Shown in pieces: positions 46,539 to 54,929 of a DNA stretch of 64,000 bases. The DNA is from Caulobacteraceae bacterium (GTDB taxonomy: Bacteria > Pseudomonadota > Alphaproteobacteria > Caulobacterales > Caulobacteraceae): assembly GCA_947475735.1 (NCBI GenBank), contig CANJLQ010000003.1, positions 62,001-126,000 of the forward strand. The letters are read 5' to 3'. The notes under the pieces are model-generated. The model made no database searches. It was not told the DNA's origin and saw nothing but the letters and a program-made list of their open reading frames with translations. How positions within the stretch are numbered: position 1 is the first letter of the stretch; every line of letters begins with the position of its first letter. A program made the translations under genes and the position numbers.

Positions 46539-46723
46539 GGCGCTAACGCTCGCGACAAGGTCGCTCCCTGCATGAGCGCATGTTTGTGGCGCTACCGCTT
46601 TTGTGGCGCTACCGCTCGACGCGCGGCGTCTCGCTGCATGAGCGCATGTTTGTGGCGCTACCGCTCGACGCGCGGCGTCTCGCTGCATGAGCGCATGTTT
46701 GTGGCGCTACCGCTCGACGCGAT
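46539..46723 (+). repeat. Tandem repeat of about 49 bases after flgH
   Basis: The element CTGCATGAGCGCATGTTTGT followed by GGCGCTACCGCT occurs at 46568-46599, 46634-46665 and 46683-46714. The last two lie in perfect 49-base units (46621-46669 and 46670-46718). A fourth partial TTTGTGGCGCTACCGCT lies at 46600-46616, and a degenerate leading unit starts at about 46540. There is no gene. The pattern suggests an expandable intergenic repeat, possibly acting in the 3' region of the flagellar mRNA. Confidence 0.85.
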
Positions 46724-46796
46724 TGAACCGTGCTTCAAGCTCTGCCGTGAACCGTTAACACGGACCTGCGTTTGGCCATCAGACGCAAGGTACAAC

Positions 46797-47267
46797 ATGT
46801 TCAAGATTCTTCTTCCTGCCGCAGCCGCGCTCGGACTGGTCGCCTTCGCGGCCCAGTCGCAAGGGGCCGCGTCCGAGCCCGAGATGAGCCAGCCGGTCAT
46901 GAGCTGGACGCTGCATTCGGAGGGCGATCTGGCCAAACTGGCCTATGGCGTGCCGAACTCGGACCAGTTGGCGCTGATGGTCGCGTGCGCGCCCGGCGAC
47001 CGGATGGCGACGGTCTATGGCGATGTCCAGATCGAGGCCGCGCAGGTCCTTCAGGCCAGCTACGGCGCGCGACCGCTGGATCCCCTGTCCGGGGGACTGG
47101 CCGACGAGGCGACGATCTCGATCAACGATCCCAGCCTGCAACGGCTGGCCGAGCGCGGTCGCGTCACCGTCGTCGGCGACGCGGGCCGGTTCGAACTGAC
47201 CGCCGGCGAAGAAGAACGTCGCCTTGTGGGCGATTTTCTGACCTACTGCGGGGCTGGACGCGCCTGA
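46797..47267 (+). CDS. Exported protein of a tandem paralogous family, member 1
   Basis: 156 residues from ATG 46797 with a signal peptide (LLPAAAALGLVAFAAQSQGA). The mature part begins with WTLHSEGDLAKLAYGVP, then LALMVACAPGD, and ends LTYCGAGRA. The order W-x-L, acidic stretch, L-A-Y-G, a central Cys-x-PG and a C-terminal Cys-Gly also appears in the next two genes. The two Cys may form a disulfide in the periplasm. The family is not recognised and its function is unknown. The upstream in-frame codons cover the tandem repeats and are excluded. Confidence 0.65.
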   Translation: MFKILLPAAAALGLVAFAAQSQGAASEPEMSQPVMSWTLHSEGDLAKLAYGVPNSDQLALMVACAPGDRMATVYGDVQIEAAQVLQASYGARPLDPLSGGLADEATISINDPSLQRLAERGRVTVVGDAGRFELTAGEEERRLVGDFLTYCGAGRA

Positions 47268-47295
47268 GGGCGCTCGGCCGCGAGGCGCAGACCTG

Positions 47296-47709
47296 ATGAT
47301 CACCCTGGCGCTGGCGCTCAGCCTGCTCGCCGCCCAAGGCGGATGGACCTGGACCCTGTACGAGGGGGAAGGCCCGGTCGTTCTGGCGCATGAAATCCCT
47401 GACACGCCCCAACTGCGCGCCGTGCTGGAATGCGAACCCGGCTCGGGCGTGGCGCGACTTGACCTTTACGGCTCCGGGGCCACGGCCGGCATCGCCACCC
47501 TGACCAGCGGGGACGCCGCCGGTCAGGCCGAGAGCGTGGCCGCGGGCGATCATCGCAGCGTTCCGATCCGGTCGGACCACCCTGTGTTCGGCAACTTCGT
47601 CCTGACCGGCGACCTGTCGGTGGCTGTGGCCGACCGGGCGCAGTCGGTCGAGGTTCAGCCGGCCCATCTTGCCAAGCTGAGGCGGTTCGCAGAGCTTTGC
47701 GGCGGCTGA
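47296..47709 (+). CDS. Exported protein of a tandem paralogous family, member 2
   Basis: 137 residues from ATG 47296 with a short signal peptide (LALALSLLAAQG). It shares the pattern WTWTLYEGEGPVVLAHEIP, LECEPGSG, and a terminal FAELCGG with its neighbours. The two conserved Cys align with those of members 1 and 3. The gene follows member 1 by 28 bases in the same direction. No catalytic motif is visible. It was probably made by an old gene duplication, since the identity is low. Confidence 0.65.
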   Translation: MITLALALSLLAAQGGWTWTLYEGEGPVVLAHEIPDTPQLRAVLECEPGSGVARLDLYGSGATAGIATLTSGDAAGQAESVAAGDHRSVPIRSDHPVFGNFVLTGDLSVAVADRAQSVEVQPAHLAKLRRFAELCGG

Positions 47710-47725
47710 TTTGGGGGATGGCGCG

Positions 47726-48226
47726 ATGCGTTGGGTGTGGTTGCCGGTCATCGGTCTGGCGGGGCTGACCGCCGCCTGCGCCAACGTCGCCCCCGTGGCG
47801 ACGACCACGAGCGCGGCCGTGGCTTCGGCCCCCGCCCCGATTCCGGGCTACGACTGGTTCCTCAGCGAGGACGAGGGCACCGCGCGGCTAGCCTATGGGG
47901 TAGAGGCCTCCGACGAGCTCAAGCTTGGCCTCGATTGCGCGGCGGGGACGGGCAAGGTCGATCTGGTCGCGCTGGGCAAGACCGGCACCGACGAGATTTA
48001 CCTGGAATCCGGAGGCGAGACCGAACGGTTCGCGGCCGAGGGCGAGCCATCACTCCTGCACGACGGCGACCTGCTGACGGCGACGGCACAGGCCGACGCA
48101 CCGGTGCTGCAACGCTTCCGTCGGCTGGGCTGGATCGCCCAGTGGATCGACGGAGAGCGCGCGGCCTATGCGCCCCAGCCGGGGTCGGGCGTCAACGTGG
48201 AACGGTTCTTCGCCCTCTGCGGCTGA
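47726..48226 (+). CDS. Exported lipoprotein of a tandem paralogous family, member 3
   Basis: 166 residues from ATG 47726 (a TTG at 47711 is also open but less likely). The signal has lipobox GLTAAC, so this member is lipid-anchored. After an Ala/Pro/Thr linker it has YDWFLSEDEGTARLAYGVE, LDCAAGTG and a terminal FFALCG, aligning with members 1 and 2. The insertion WIAQWIDGERAAYAP is specific to it. It is convergent with msrA. Function is unknown. Confidence 0.65.
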   Translation: MRWVWLPVIGLAGLTAACANVAPVATTTSAAVASAPAPIPGYDWFLSEDEGTARLAYGVEASDELKLGLDCAAGTGKVDLVALGKTGTDEIYLESGGETERFAAEGEPSLLHDGDLLTATAQADAPVLQRFRRLGWIAQWIDGERAAYAPQPGSGVNVERFFALCG

Positions 48227-48233
48227 CCGCGCC

Positions 48234-48908
<675 letters not shown>

Positions 48909-49032
48909 GGCGGGGATATGGGCGGTGTCTCGCGGGTTCGCCAGCACGGTGCTTGCCGTTACCGCGCTGCTGTTCTATCAGCCTGCCCTCCCCGGCAAGA
49001 CCTTCCGGGGCGTCTCGCCCGCGCGGTGAAAC

Positions 49033-49122
49033 GGACAGGTGGCGGAGTGGTCGATCGCGCACGCTTGGAAAGCGTGTGTAGGTGAAAGCCTACCGAGGGT
49101 TCGAATCCCTCTCTGTCCGCCA
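49033..49122 (+). tRNA. tRNA-Ser(GGA)
   Basis: Ninety bases with acceptor GGACAGG pairing with the 3' end CTGTCC, anticodon stem CACGC/GCGTG with loop TTGGAAA (anticodon GGA), a long variable arm (GTAGGTGAAAGCCTAC), T arm GAGGG-TTCGAAT-CCCTC, and an encoded GCCA end. This is a standard class II serine tRNA. Confidence 0.95.
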
Positions 49123-49463
49123 CTCCTTGCCTTTACGAGCAATCGACCAGTTGACCGTTCCGAGTGGGTCCGGACAGGTCGCGAATACGGCCTTTCAAAC
49201 GCCTACGGTCGTGCAACCAGGCGATCGACCGTCGACACCGTCGACACGATGGTCAAAGCGCGGCAGGGGCACATGAGGGGAGCGGCTCGAAGGCCAGGCT
49301 CGTCTCTGCGCCAAAATCAAAAATGCGCTTGTTCTCCTGAACTGGGCGTTCAGACGGCAATGAGCGCGTTACGGAGCTTGGCACGCCGGTGCGCGCGAGA
49401 GCGCATCCGCCCTTGCCCGGACAATCGTGTCGGTCGCTCCTGCGAGGCCCCGTGAAGCCGAGA
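49123..49463. other. Intergenic region between tRNA-Ser and the alginate locus
   Basis: About 340 bases without a convincing gene. The composition is less GC-rich than the flanks and contains short palindromes (GTCGAC-ACCGTCGAC near 49231-49247). No integrase, tRNA duplicate or clear terminator was found, although a tRNA next to an accessory sugar locus is a common island border. Confidence 0.4.
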
Positions 49464-50666
49464 CTAGTCAGGCCCTTCACAGGACCGGCTTTCAGGCTCG
49501 AACAGCCCCAGATCGATGGCTTGCGCCATGCGCCCGTGGCCCTCGTCGTTCGGGTGGAGGCGGTCGCCGGTCTGTGCGCTAACCACGATGTCGACTGGGC
49601 GACCCGGGTCCCGGAGGGCGGCATCGAAGTCGACCACGCCGTCGAAGACGCCGGACGTTCGGATGAAGGCGTTGATGACCTGACGTGAATTTTCGGACCG
49701 CGCGTCGAAGCGTTCTGATCCGCCGAAAGGCGTCAGGGTGCCGCCGAAAACCTTGATCCCGTGCAGATGCAATCGAGCGACGACCTGTCGGTATGCGGCG
49801 ATGACTTCCTCGGGATCCCGCCCGGGGTTCATCGGATTTCCGTCGTGCCGGATGTCGTTAATCCCCTCGATCCAGACCACATGGGTCACGCCCGGCAGGC
49901 TGAGCACGTCGCGATCCAGCCGAGAGCGGACGTTGGGGCTGCGGCCATCGCGCACGACCTGGTTCCCGCTGATCCCTGCATTCACGACGACGAAGCCGCC
50001 TGGGCAGGCCGCGTGAAGCCGGTCGGCGAGAAGAGACGGCCAGTCGGCGTCTGCCCCCCTCGTCGTCGTTGCGCCCTCGGTGATGGAATCGCCAAGCGCG
50101 ACGATCACAGCCGGCGCTGTCTCGCGTTCCGCATAGACAGCCGAAACGAAGCCCTGGCGGTAGTCCAGCGGGGTGGTCTCGCTGACCGCCGCATCGCCGG
50201 CGGTCAGTCGCATGGCGGTGCGCCGAACGACCCCTGAGGCCTCATCCGGGACATGCATCGTGATCGTCATCCGGTCGAAGGCCGGCACTGCGAATGGGAT
50301 CGGATCGCTCAGCAGGGTGACGCCGGGTGCCACGACCACGTCCGCTTCGCCGGAAAAGGTGACTGCAGCCGGCGTCTCACCCGCGATGGCCGCAGTCATC
50401 GCCCTGACCCTGAGCGGGGTCACGCCCAATTCGTTGCTGAGCCGCAGACGAAGAGACCTGGCCGAGACACCCAGACGGATGTCTTGTCGGATCGTCTGAT
50501 CCCGATGGACCAGGGGAACGCCGTCGACGAGGTCGAACCGGGCCGGCGCGGCCGAGGCCGTCCAGGCGGGAACCCAAGTGGACGCCGACGTCTGCGCCTC
50601 CGCCGGGGCTCCCAGCAGGACGGCCACGGCGGCGACGGCTGCGGCGAGACGCCCCCTGCCCCTCAT
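49464..50666 (-). CDS. SGNH/GDSL-family hydrolase of the alginate operon
   Basis: A 400-residue exported protein (signal AAAVAAVAVLLGAPAEAQ). An N-terminal beta-rich domain precedes the SGNH hydrolase domain. Block I is VALGDSITEG (Ser), block II has NAGISGNQ, block III reads IEGINDI, and block V is GDRLHPNDEG (Asp and His). All catalytic residues are present. It is the last gene of the alginate operon and overlaps the SDR gene by 4 bases. A carbohydrate esterase role, perhaps removing O-acetyl groups from bacterial alginate before lyase attack, is suggested by context but not shown. Confidence 0.82.
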   Translation of the reverse strand: MRGRGRLAAAVAAVAVLLGAPAEAQTSASTWVPAWTASAAPARFDLVDGVPLVHRDQTIRQDIRLGVSARSLRLRLSNELGVTPLRVRAMTAAIAGETPAAVTFSGEADVVVAPGVTLLSDPIPFAVPAFDRMTITMHVPDEASGVVRRTAMRLTAGDAAVSETTPLDYRQGFVSAVYAERETAPAVIVALGDSITEGATTTRGADADWPSLLADRLHAACPGGFVVVNAGISGNQVVRDGRSPNVRSRLDRDVLSLPGVTHVVWIEGINDIRHDGNPMNPGRDPEEVIAAYRQVVARLHLHGIKVFGGTLTPFGGSERFDARSENSRQVINAFIRTSGVFDGVVDFDAALRDPGRPVDIVVSAQTGDRLHPNDEGHGRMAQAIDLGLFEPESRSCEGPD

Positions 50667-51415
50667 GAGAACAAGAGCCCGCCGTTGATGTCGAGATTGA
50701 CGCCCGTGAGGAATGACGCGTCCTCCGACACCAGGAAAGCGACGGCATTGGCGACCTCGTCGGGCCGCCCCTCGCGACGCAGGGGCGTGGCCCCGGCCAC
50801 GAACTTCCTGACCTCATCCTTGGAAAAGGTATCGTGGAAGCTGGTGCTGATCATGCCTGGGCACAGGGCGTTTACCCGGATGCCCTGGGGCCCCAGTTCC
50901 TTGGCCATGGAACGGGTGAAGGTGATCAGCGCGCCCTTGGCCGTGGCATAGATGGAGGCGCCCGGCCCGCCACCGTCCCGACCGGCCTGGGACGAGAAGT
51001 TGACGATGGCCGCGCCCGCCGACATCTGCGGCACGCTCGCCCGGATCATCAGATAGGCCGAGCGCAGATTCAGGTTCATGACCTGGTCGAAGAAGGCCTC
51101 GTCGATCTCGGCCAGAGGACGGCGCTGGACCATGCCGCCGGCGAGGTTGACCAGGATGTCGATACGGTCGCCGAACGCGGCCTTGGTCGCCTCGACAAGG
51201 CCATTCGCGCCCGCGCCGGTGGAGACGTCCGCCCGGTGGACCACGGCCTGACCGCCGGCGGCCAGCACGCGGCCCAGGGTCTCGTCGGCGCTCGTGGCGT
51301 CGTTGGCGAAGTTGATGACGACCCGCGCGCCTTCGGCGGCCAGTTTCAGCGAGACCTCGCGGCCGATGTCGCGTCCACCGCCGGTGACGATCGCGACCTT
51401 GTCTTTCAAACGCAT
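50663..51415 (-). CDS. SDR-family dehydrogenase, probable DEH reductase
   Basis: 250 residues from ATG 51415. It has a classical SDR: cofactor motif TGGGRDIG, NLAGG in place of NNAG, the catalytic Ser in VNFSSQAGR, and YATAKG (Tyr-x-x-x-Lys). Its position between the hexuronate-type transporter gene and the esterase gene in an alginate operon suggests reduction of 4-deoxy-L-erythro-5-hexoseulose uronate to 2-keto-3-deoxygluconate, as done by A1-R/DehR-type SDRs. The NAD(P)H preference is not resolved. The frame is open further upstream to 51976, but that is antisense to the transporter and not coding. Confidence 0.8.
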   Translation of the reverse strand: MRLKDKVAIVTGGGRDIGREVSLKLAAEGARVVINFANDATSADETLGRVLAAGGQAVVHRADVSTGAGANGLVEATKAAFGDRIDILVNLAGGMVQRRPLAEIDEAFFDQVMNLNLRSAYLMIRASVPQMSAGAAIVNFSSQAGRDGGGPGASIYATAKGALITFTRSMAKELGPQGIRVNALCPGMISTSFHDTFSKDEVRKFVAGATPLRREGRPDEVANAVAFLVSEDASFLTGVNLDINGGLLFS

Positions 51416-52707
51416 CAGAGACCCTTTTGGGAAGGCGAGGAGGAACGCGGCTCCACCGGCGCGATGCGACCAGTGATGAACCACAGGGAAATCAGCGACA
51501 GCGGCACCAGGGCCGCGACGAGGACGAAGATCGGGCCGTAGGAGACCTTGGTCATGGCGGGGACCAGCCACGTGGTGATCAGGGTTCCCGCCACGGCGGC
51601 CATGCCGCCGACGCCCGCCAGCGACCCGACCGAGCGGCCGTCGAACAGGTCGCCGGGAATGGTCTGGATGTTGCCGATGGCCACCTGGAAGCCGAACAGG
51701 ATGCCGGCAATGACCAGCACTGCGATGGTCGGATCGGTGATGTTGGGCGCGATCAACAGGCAGGGCATCATGATGACGCCGCCCAGGGTGATCGAGGCCT
51801 TGCGCGCCACGTCCACCGACCGACCCGAACCGATCAACCAGCCCGACAACCAGCCGCCGAACAGGCTGCCGATCATGGCCCCCACATAGGGCACCCAGGC
51901 GAAGATGCCGATCTGCTTGATGTCGAAGCCGAAGGTCTCGGCCAGATAGATCGGCAGCCAGGACACGAACAGCCACCAGATCGGGTCCAGGAAGAACCGG
52001 CTCAGAATGACGCCCCAGCTCTGGCGATGACCCAGCATCTGACGGGTGTTAGGCACATAGCCGGGGGCAAGGGGGGCCTCCACCGGCTGGTCCGCCGCCG
52101 GGCGATCCAACGCCTTCTCGGCCGCAGCGATCATGGCGGTCTGCTGGGGACTGGCGCGGTAGAGGACGAACCACGGCAACAGCCACAGGAAGCCCAGCGC
52201 CCCGACCAGCAGGAAGGTGCCCTTCCAGCCGATGGTCAGGAACATCAGGGCGATCAGCGGGGCCGACACGATGGCCCCGATCGAGGCCCCGGCGTTGAAG
52301 ATGCCCTGGGCGAAGGCGCGCTCCTCGGGCGGGAACCACTCGGCATTGGCCTTGACCGCGCCCGGCCAGGCCCCCGCCTCGCTGATCCCCAGCATGGCGC
52401 GGAAGATGCTGAAGCTCAGGATCGAACTGGCCAGGGCGTGCAGGGCGATGGAGATCGACCAGGCCCCGATCGACACCGCGAACCCCATCCGCACGCCGAT
52501 CTTGTCGAACAGCTTGCCGAAGGTGAACTGGCCGATGGCGTAGAAGACCATGAAGATGGTCACCAGCAGGGCATAGTCTTCCTTGGTCGCGCCGATCTCG
52601 GGCGCGATCTCGGGCCACATCACCGCCAGGGCGTTGCGGTCGATGTAGTTGATGACCGTAGCGACGGCGATCAGGCCGATGATGACCCAGCGCAGTTTGG
52701 ACTTCAT
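51415..52707 (-). CDS. MFS transporter, hexuronate/anion:cation symporter type
   Basis: 430 residues from ATG 52707 with 12 membrane helices. The ACS-family marks are clear (VINYIDRNALAVMWPEI; GISEAGAWPGAVKANAEWF, key GxxEAGxWPG; GIFNAGASIGAIVSAPLI). These resemble ExuT/GudP-type sugar-acid carriers. Inside the alginate operon it should import unsaturated uronate monomers or DEH across the inner membrane with protons. It overlaps the PL17 gene by 4 bases and the SDR start by 1 base. Confidence 0.85.
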   Translation of the reverse strand: MKSKLRWVIIGLIAVATVINYIDRNALAVMWPEIAPEIGATKEDYALLVTIFMVFYAIGQFTFGKLFDKIGVRMGFAVSIGAWSISIALHALASSILSFSIFRAMLGISEAGAWPGAVKANAEWFPPEERAFAQGIFNAGASIGAIVSAPLIALMFLTIGWKGTFLLVGALGFLWLLPWFVLYRASPQQTAMIAAAEKALDRPAADQPVEAPLAPGYVPNTRQMLGHRQSWGVILSRFFLDPIWWLFVSWLPIYLAETFGFDIKQIGIFAWVPYVGAMIGSLFGGWLSGWLIGSGRSVDVARKASITLGGVIMMPCLLIAPNITDPTIAVLVIAGILFGFQVAIGNIQTIPGDLFDGRSVGSLAGVGGMAAVAGTLITTWLVPAMTKVSYGPIFVLVAALVPLSLISLWFITGRIAPVEPRSSSPSQKGL

Positions 52708-54929
52708 GGCTGGCTCTCCCGGTCGAACCGCGCCCAGGCGCCGGTCCATTCATAGGTCTGTCCGCCGTGGCGAACCGTGTGTCGGCTGGTGCTGGCGGCA
52801 TCGTCGGCGATGCCGATGGCCAGGGTCGCCCCGGACACCAGGGTCAGCACGACCACCTCGGCCCCCTCGCCGCGCGCCTGTTCGATGGCGCGGATCTGGC
52901 TGGTCGCGCCGGTGACCGTTTCGGCCGTGCCGTCATAGGCCCCGTGCGGCTCCAGCACCGCCGCGAAGCTGGCGGCGGCCTCGCCGTCCATGCGCCGGAT
53001 CAGGGCCTGTTCGCGACGCAGGTTGAAGCGCGGATCGTTTGCCCCGCTCTCGACCAGCAGGGCCTCCGTCGGGGCCGAAGCTGCGAACCGATAGGTGTAG
53101 AACCGCCCGCCCAGCAGCCAGGTCAGGCTGCGGGCCTCTTCGCCGGCTTGCGATCGAGCATCGACCCACAGGTGCTGATAGCCATTGGCCTCGCCCAGGA
53201 CCGGGCGGGTCGTCACGAAGGGCTCGGCCTCGAACCCTTGGGTGATGATGTGTCCGTTGAAGTGCAGCGGCAGATCGAACCGGGCCGGGGCATCGCTGCG
53301 GACGCGCAGAAGATCGACGGCGACCGGCACGGTCAGCTCGGGATGCTCGACCATGGCCAGGGTGCGCGTCACGACCACGCCGTCGTGGCCGCCCTCCAGT
53401 CGCGCCGAGGCGATCTGCACGTCGTCCGTGATTTCGAACAGCAAGGGGGTGGTGGGATGGATCTCGCCCGTGGGCCAATCGCCGCCGAACTGACTGGTCT
53501 CGTTCACCACCAGGGCGTTGTGTGCCACGGTCGTCATGGCCCAGCTGTCGTTCTCATCCAGATAGCCGCCGCCGTTCTTGGCCTCGACGTTCAGGAACCG
53601 CGCCGCGCCATAGTCGGTCACCACCGCCGAGCCGTTGTCGTAGAACAGCCAGGTCAGCCGGTCGAAATGGCCGTGGCCCTGCCCCTGCTGGGTGTTCTTC
53701 ATCACCAGGGCCTGGCCGGTCTCACCGCCGCGCCTCAGCATCACCAGATTGCCCAGGTCGCCGTTCGGGCCGTCACGCAGCTGCATCGAGCGGAAGTCGA
53801 ACGGTTGGGCCGCCCCTTCCGCCACCCCGCGCGCCACCGCCAGCCCGTCTGGCGACAACAGGGTGCGCCCTTGCTGCTGGGCGATCGACAGCAGTCGCGG
53901 GTCCTCGGTCTGGGCATAAGCGACCGCGACGCCGGTCACGATCTCCTCGGACTTCAATCCTTTGTCCGGCATGGCGTCGTTGATGGGGAACAGCAGCCCG
54001 CCGTAGGAGGTCTGGATCACGCCATCGACCGCCTTCAGCAACACCCCGTCGCGACGGTCGAAGATACCCCGCTCCGGCTCGTTCTGCTGGATCGCGCGGG
54101 CGAAGATGATGAAGGGGGCCAGGGCATAGCGCTGATAATACGGACCCTCGGCATAATAGCCGTCGGGCGAGAACAGCTCGTCGATCTGGCGCAAGAAGCC
54201 CGCGCGACCGTCGCGCGCCGTCCCGTTCAGCGCTCGGTCCACCAGATCGGCGTCGCGCAGCACATAGCCCGTCATCCCCACTCCGGCCGTGGCCCAGGTG
54301 GCGTGGTTGTGGATGCGGTCGAAATAGGGAGCGTTCTCTTCCGACAGGAACCGCGCCATGCGGCGGAACACGTCGTCGTCGATGCGGCGCCGGTCGGCCG
54401 CGCTCAGTGTGTCGCGGACCGCGTCATACCCTTGCGCCGAATAGACCAGCCAAACCGAGTCGTTCAGCGCCTGCCAGAACAGCCGTCCCTTGACCGGCGA
54501 GTTGCCTGCGGGGTGATCCGACAGCGTGGGATACAGGTCCGCATAGGCCAGCAGCATGTCGCGGACGAAGTCGGCATAGGCCCGATCGCCGGTCATCCGG
54601 TACAGGGCCCCCGCCCCGGCGATGGCCTTGTAGTTGGCCTTGTGCTGTTCGTGGGTGACGCCGCCGCCCAGGTCGCGCGGCTGGGGCACGTTGATCCCGG
54701 AAGCCATAGCGGCCCGGACCTCGGCTTCGACCCGCGTCCGCTCGGCGCTGAACATCGGATAGCGGTCGCCCGCCTGCGCCATCGCGCGCCAGTTGACGGG
54801 TGACACCAGGACCGGGGCGGCGGCGTCGCCCGTCGCCGTATTCGACGCCGGGGCACCTTGGGCCAGGACGCCGGCGGGCGCGGCTGCCGACAGGGTCGCC
54901 AGCACGGCGATCAGAACCGGGCGGGTCAT
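52704..54929 (-). CDS. PL17-type oligoalginate lyase (heparinase II/III fold)
   Basis: A 741-residue exported enzyme (signal LIAVLATLSAAAPAGVLAQ). An N-terminal alginate-lyase alpha/alpha barrel (HKANYKAIAGAGALYRMTGD; RIHNHATWATAGVGMTGYVL with key NHATW) is followed by a heparinase II/III-like beta-sheet domain (KNTQQGQGHGHFDRLTWLFY with key GHGHFD; SWAMTTVAHNALVVNE with key TVAHN). The Tyr and His catalytic positions of PL17 are present. It splits alginate oligomers exolytically to unsaturated monomers that turn into DEH. It overlaps both neighbours by 4 bases. Confidence 0.88.
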   Translation of the reverse strand: MTRPVLIAVLATLSAAAPAGVLAQGAPASNTATGDAAAPVLVSPVNWRAMAQAGDRYPMFSAERTRVEAEVRAAMASGINVPQPRDLGGGVTHEQHKANYKAIAGAGALYRMTGDRAYADFVRDMLLAYADLYPTLSDHPAGNSPVKGRLFWQALNDSVWLVYSAQGYDAVRDTLSAADRRRIDDDVFRRMARFLSEENAPYFDRIHNHATWATAGVGMTGYVLRDADLVDRALNGTARDGRAGFLRQIDELFSPDGYYAEGPYYQRYALAPFIIFARAIQQNEPERGIFDRRDGVLLKAVDGVIQTSYGGLLFPINDAMPDKGLKSEEIVTGVAVAYAQTEDPRLLSIAQQQGRTLLSPDGLAVARGVAEGAAQPFDFRSMQLRDGPNGDLGNLVMLRRGGETGQALVMKNTQQGQGHGHFDRLTWLFYDNGSAVVTDYGAARFLNVEAKNGGGYLDENDSWAMTTVAHNALVVNETSQFGGDWPTGEIHPTTPLLFEITDDVQIASARLEGGHDGVVVTRTLAMVEHPELTVPVAVDLLRVRSDAPARFDLPLHFNGHIITQGFEAEPFVTTRPVLGEANGYQHLWVDARSQAGEEARSLTWLLGGRFYTYRFAASAPTEALLVESGANDPRFNLRREQALIRRMDGEAAASFAAVLEPHGAYDGTAETVTGATSQIRAIEQARGEGAEVVVLTLVSGATLAIGIADDAASTSRHTVRHGGQTYEWTGAWARFDRESQP

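Noticed and set aside
46539..46723. CRISPR array
   Set aside because: Units are contiguous 49-base tandem copies without unique spacers, and no cas genes are present.
49033..49463. tRNA-Ser as an att site for the alginate locus
   Set aside because: No duplicated tRNA-Ser end and no integrase were found within the window, so an integrated island is not supported here.
52767..54803. 678-codon frame opposite the PL17 lyase gene
   Set aside because: Antisense shadow; the minus-strand protein carries all lyase motifs and operon coupling.
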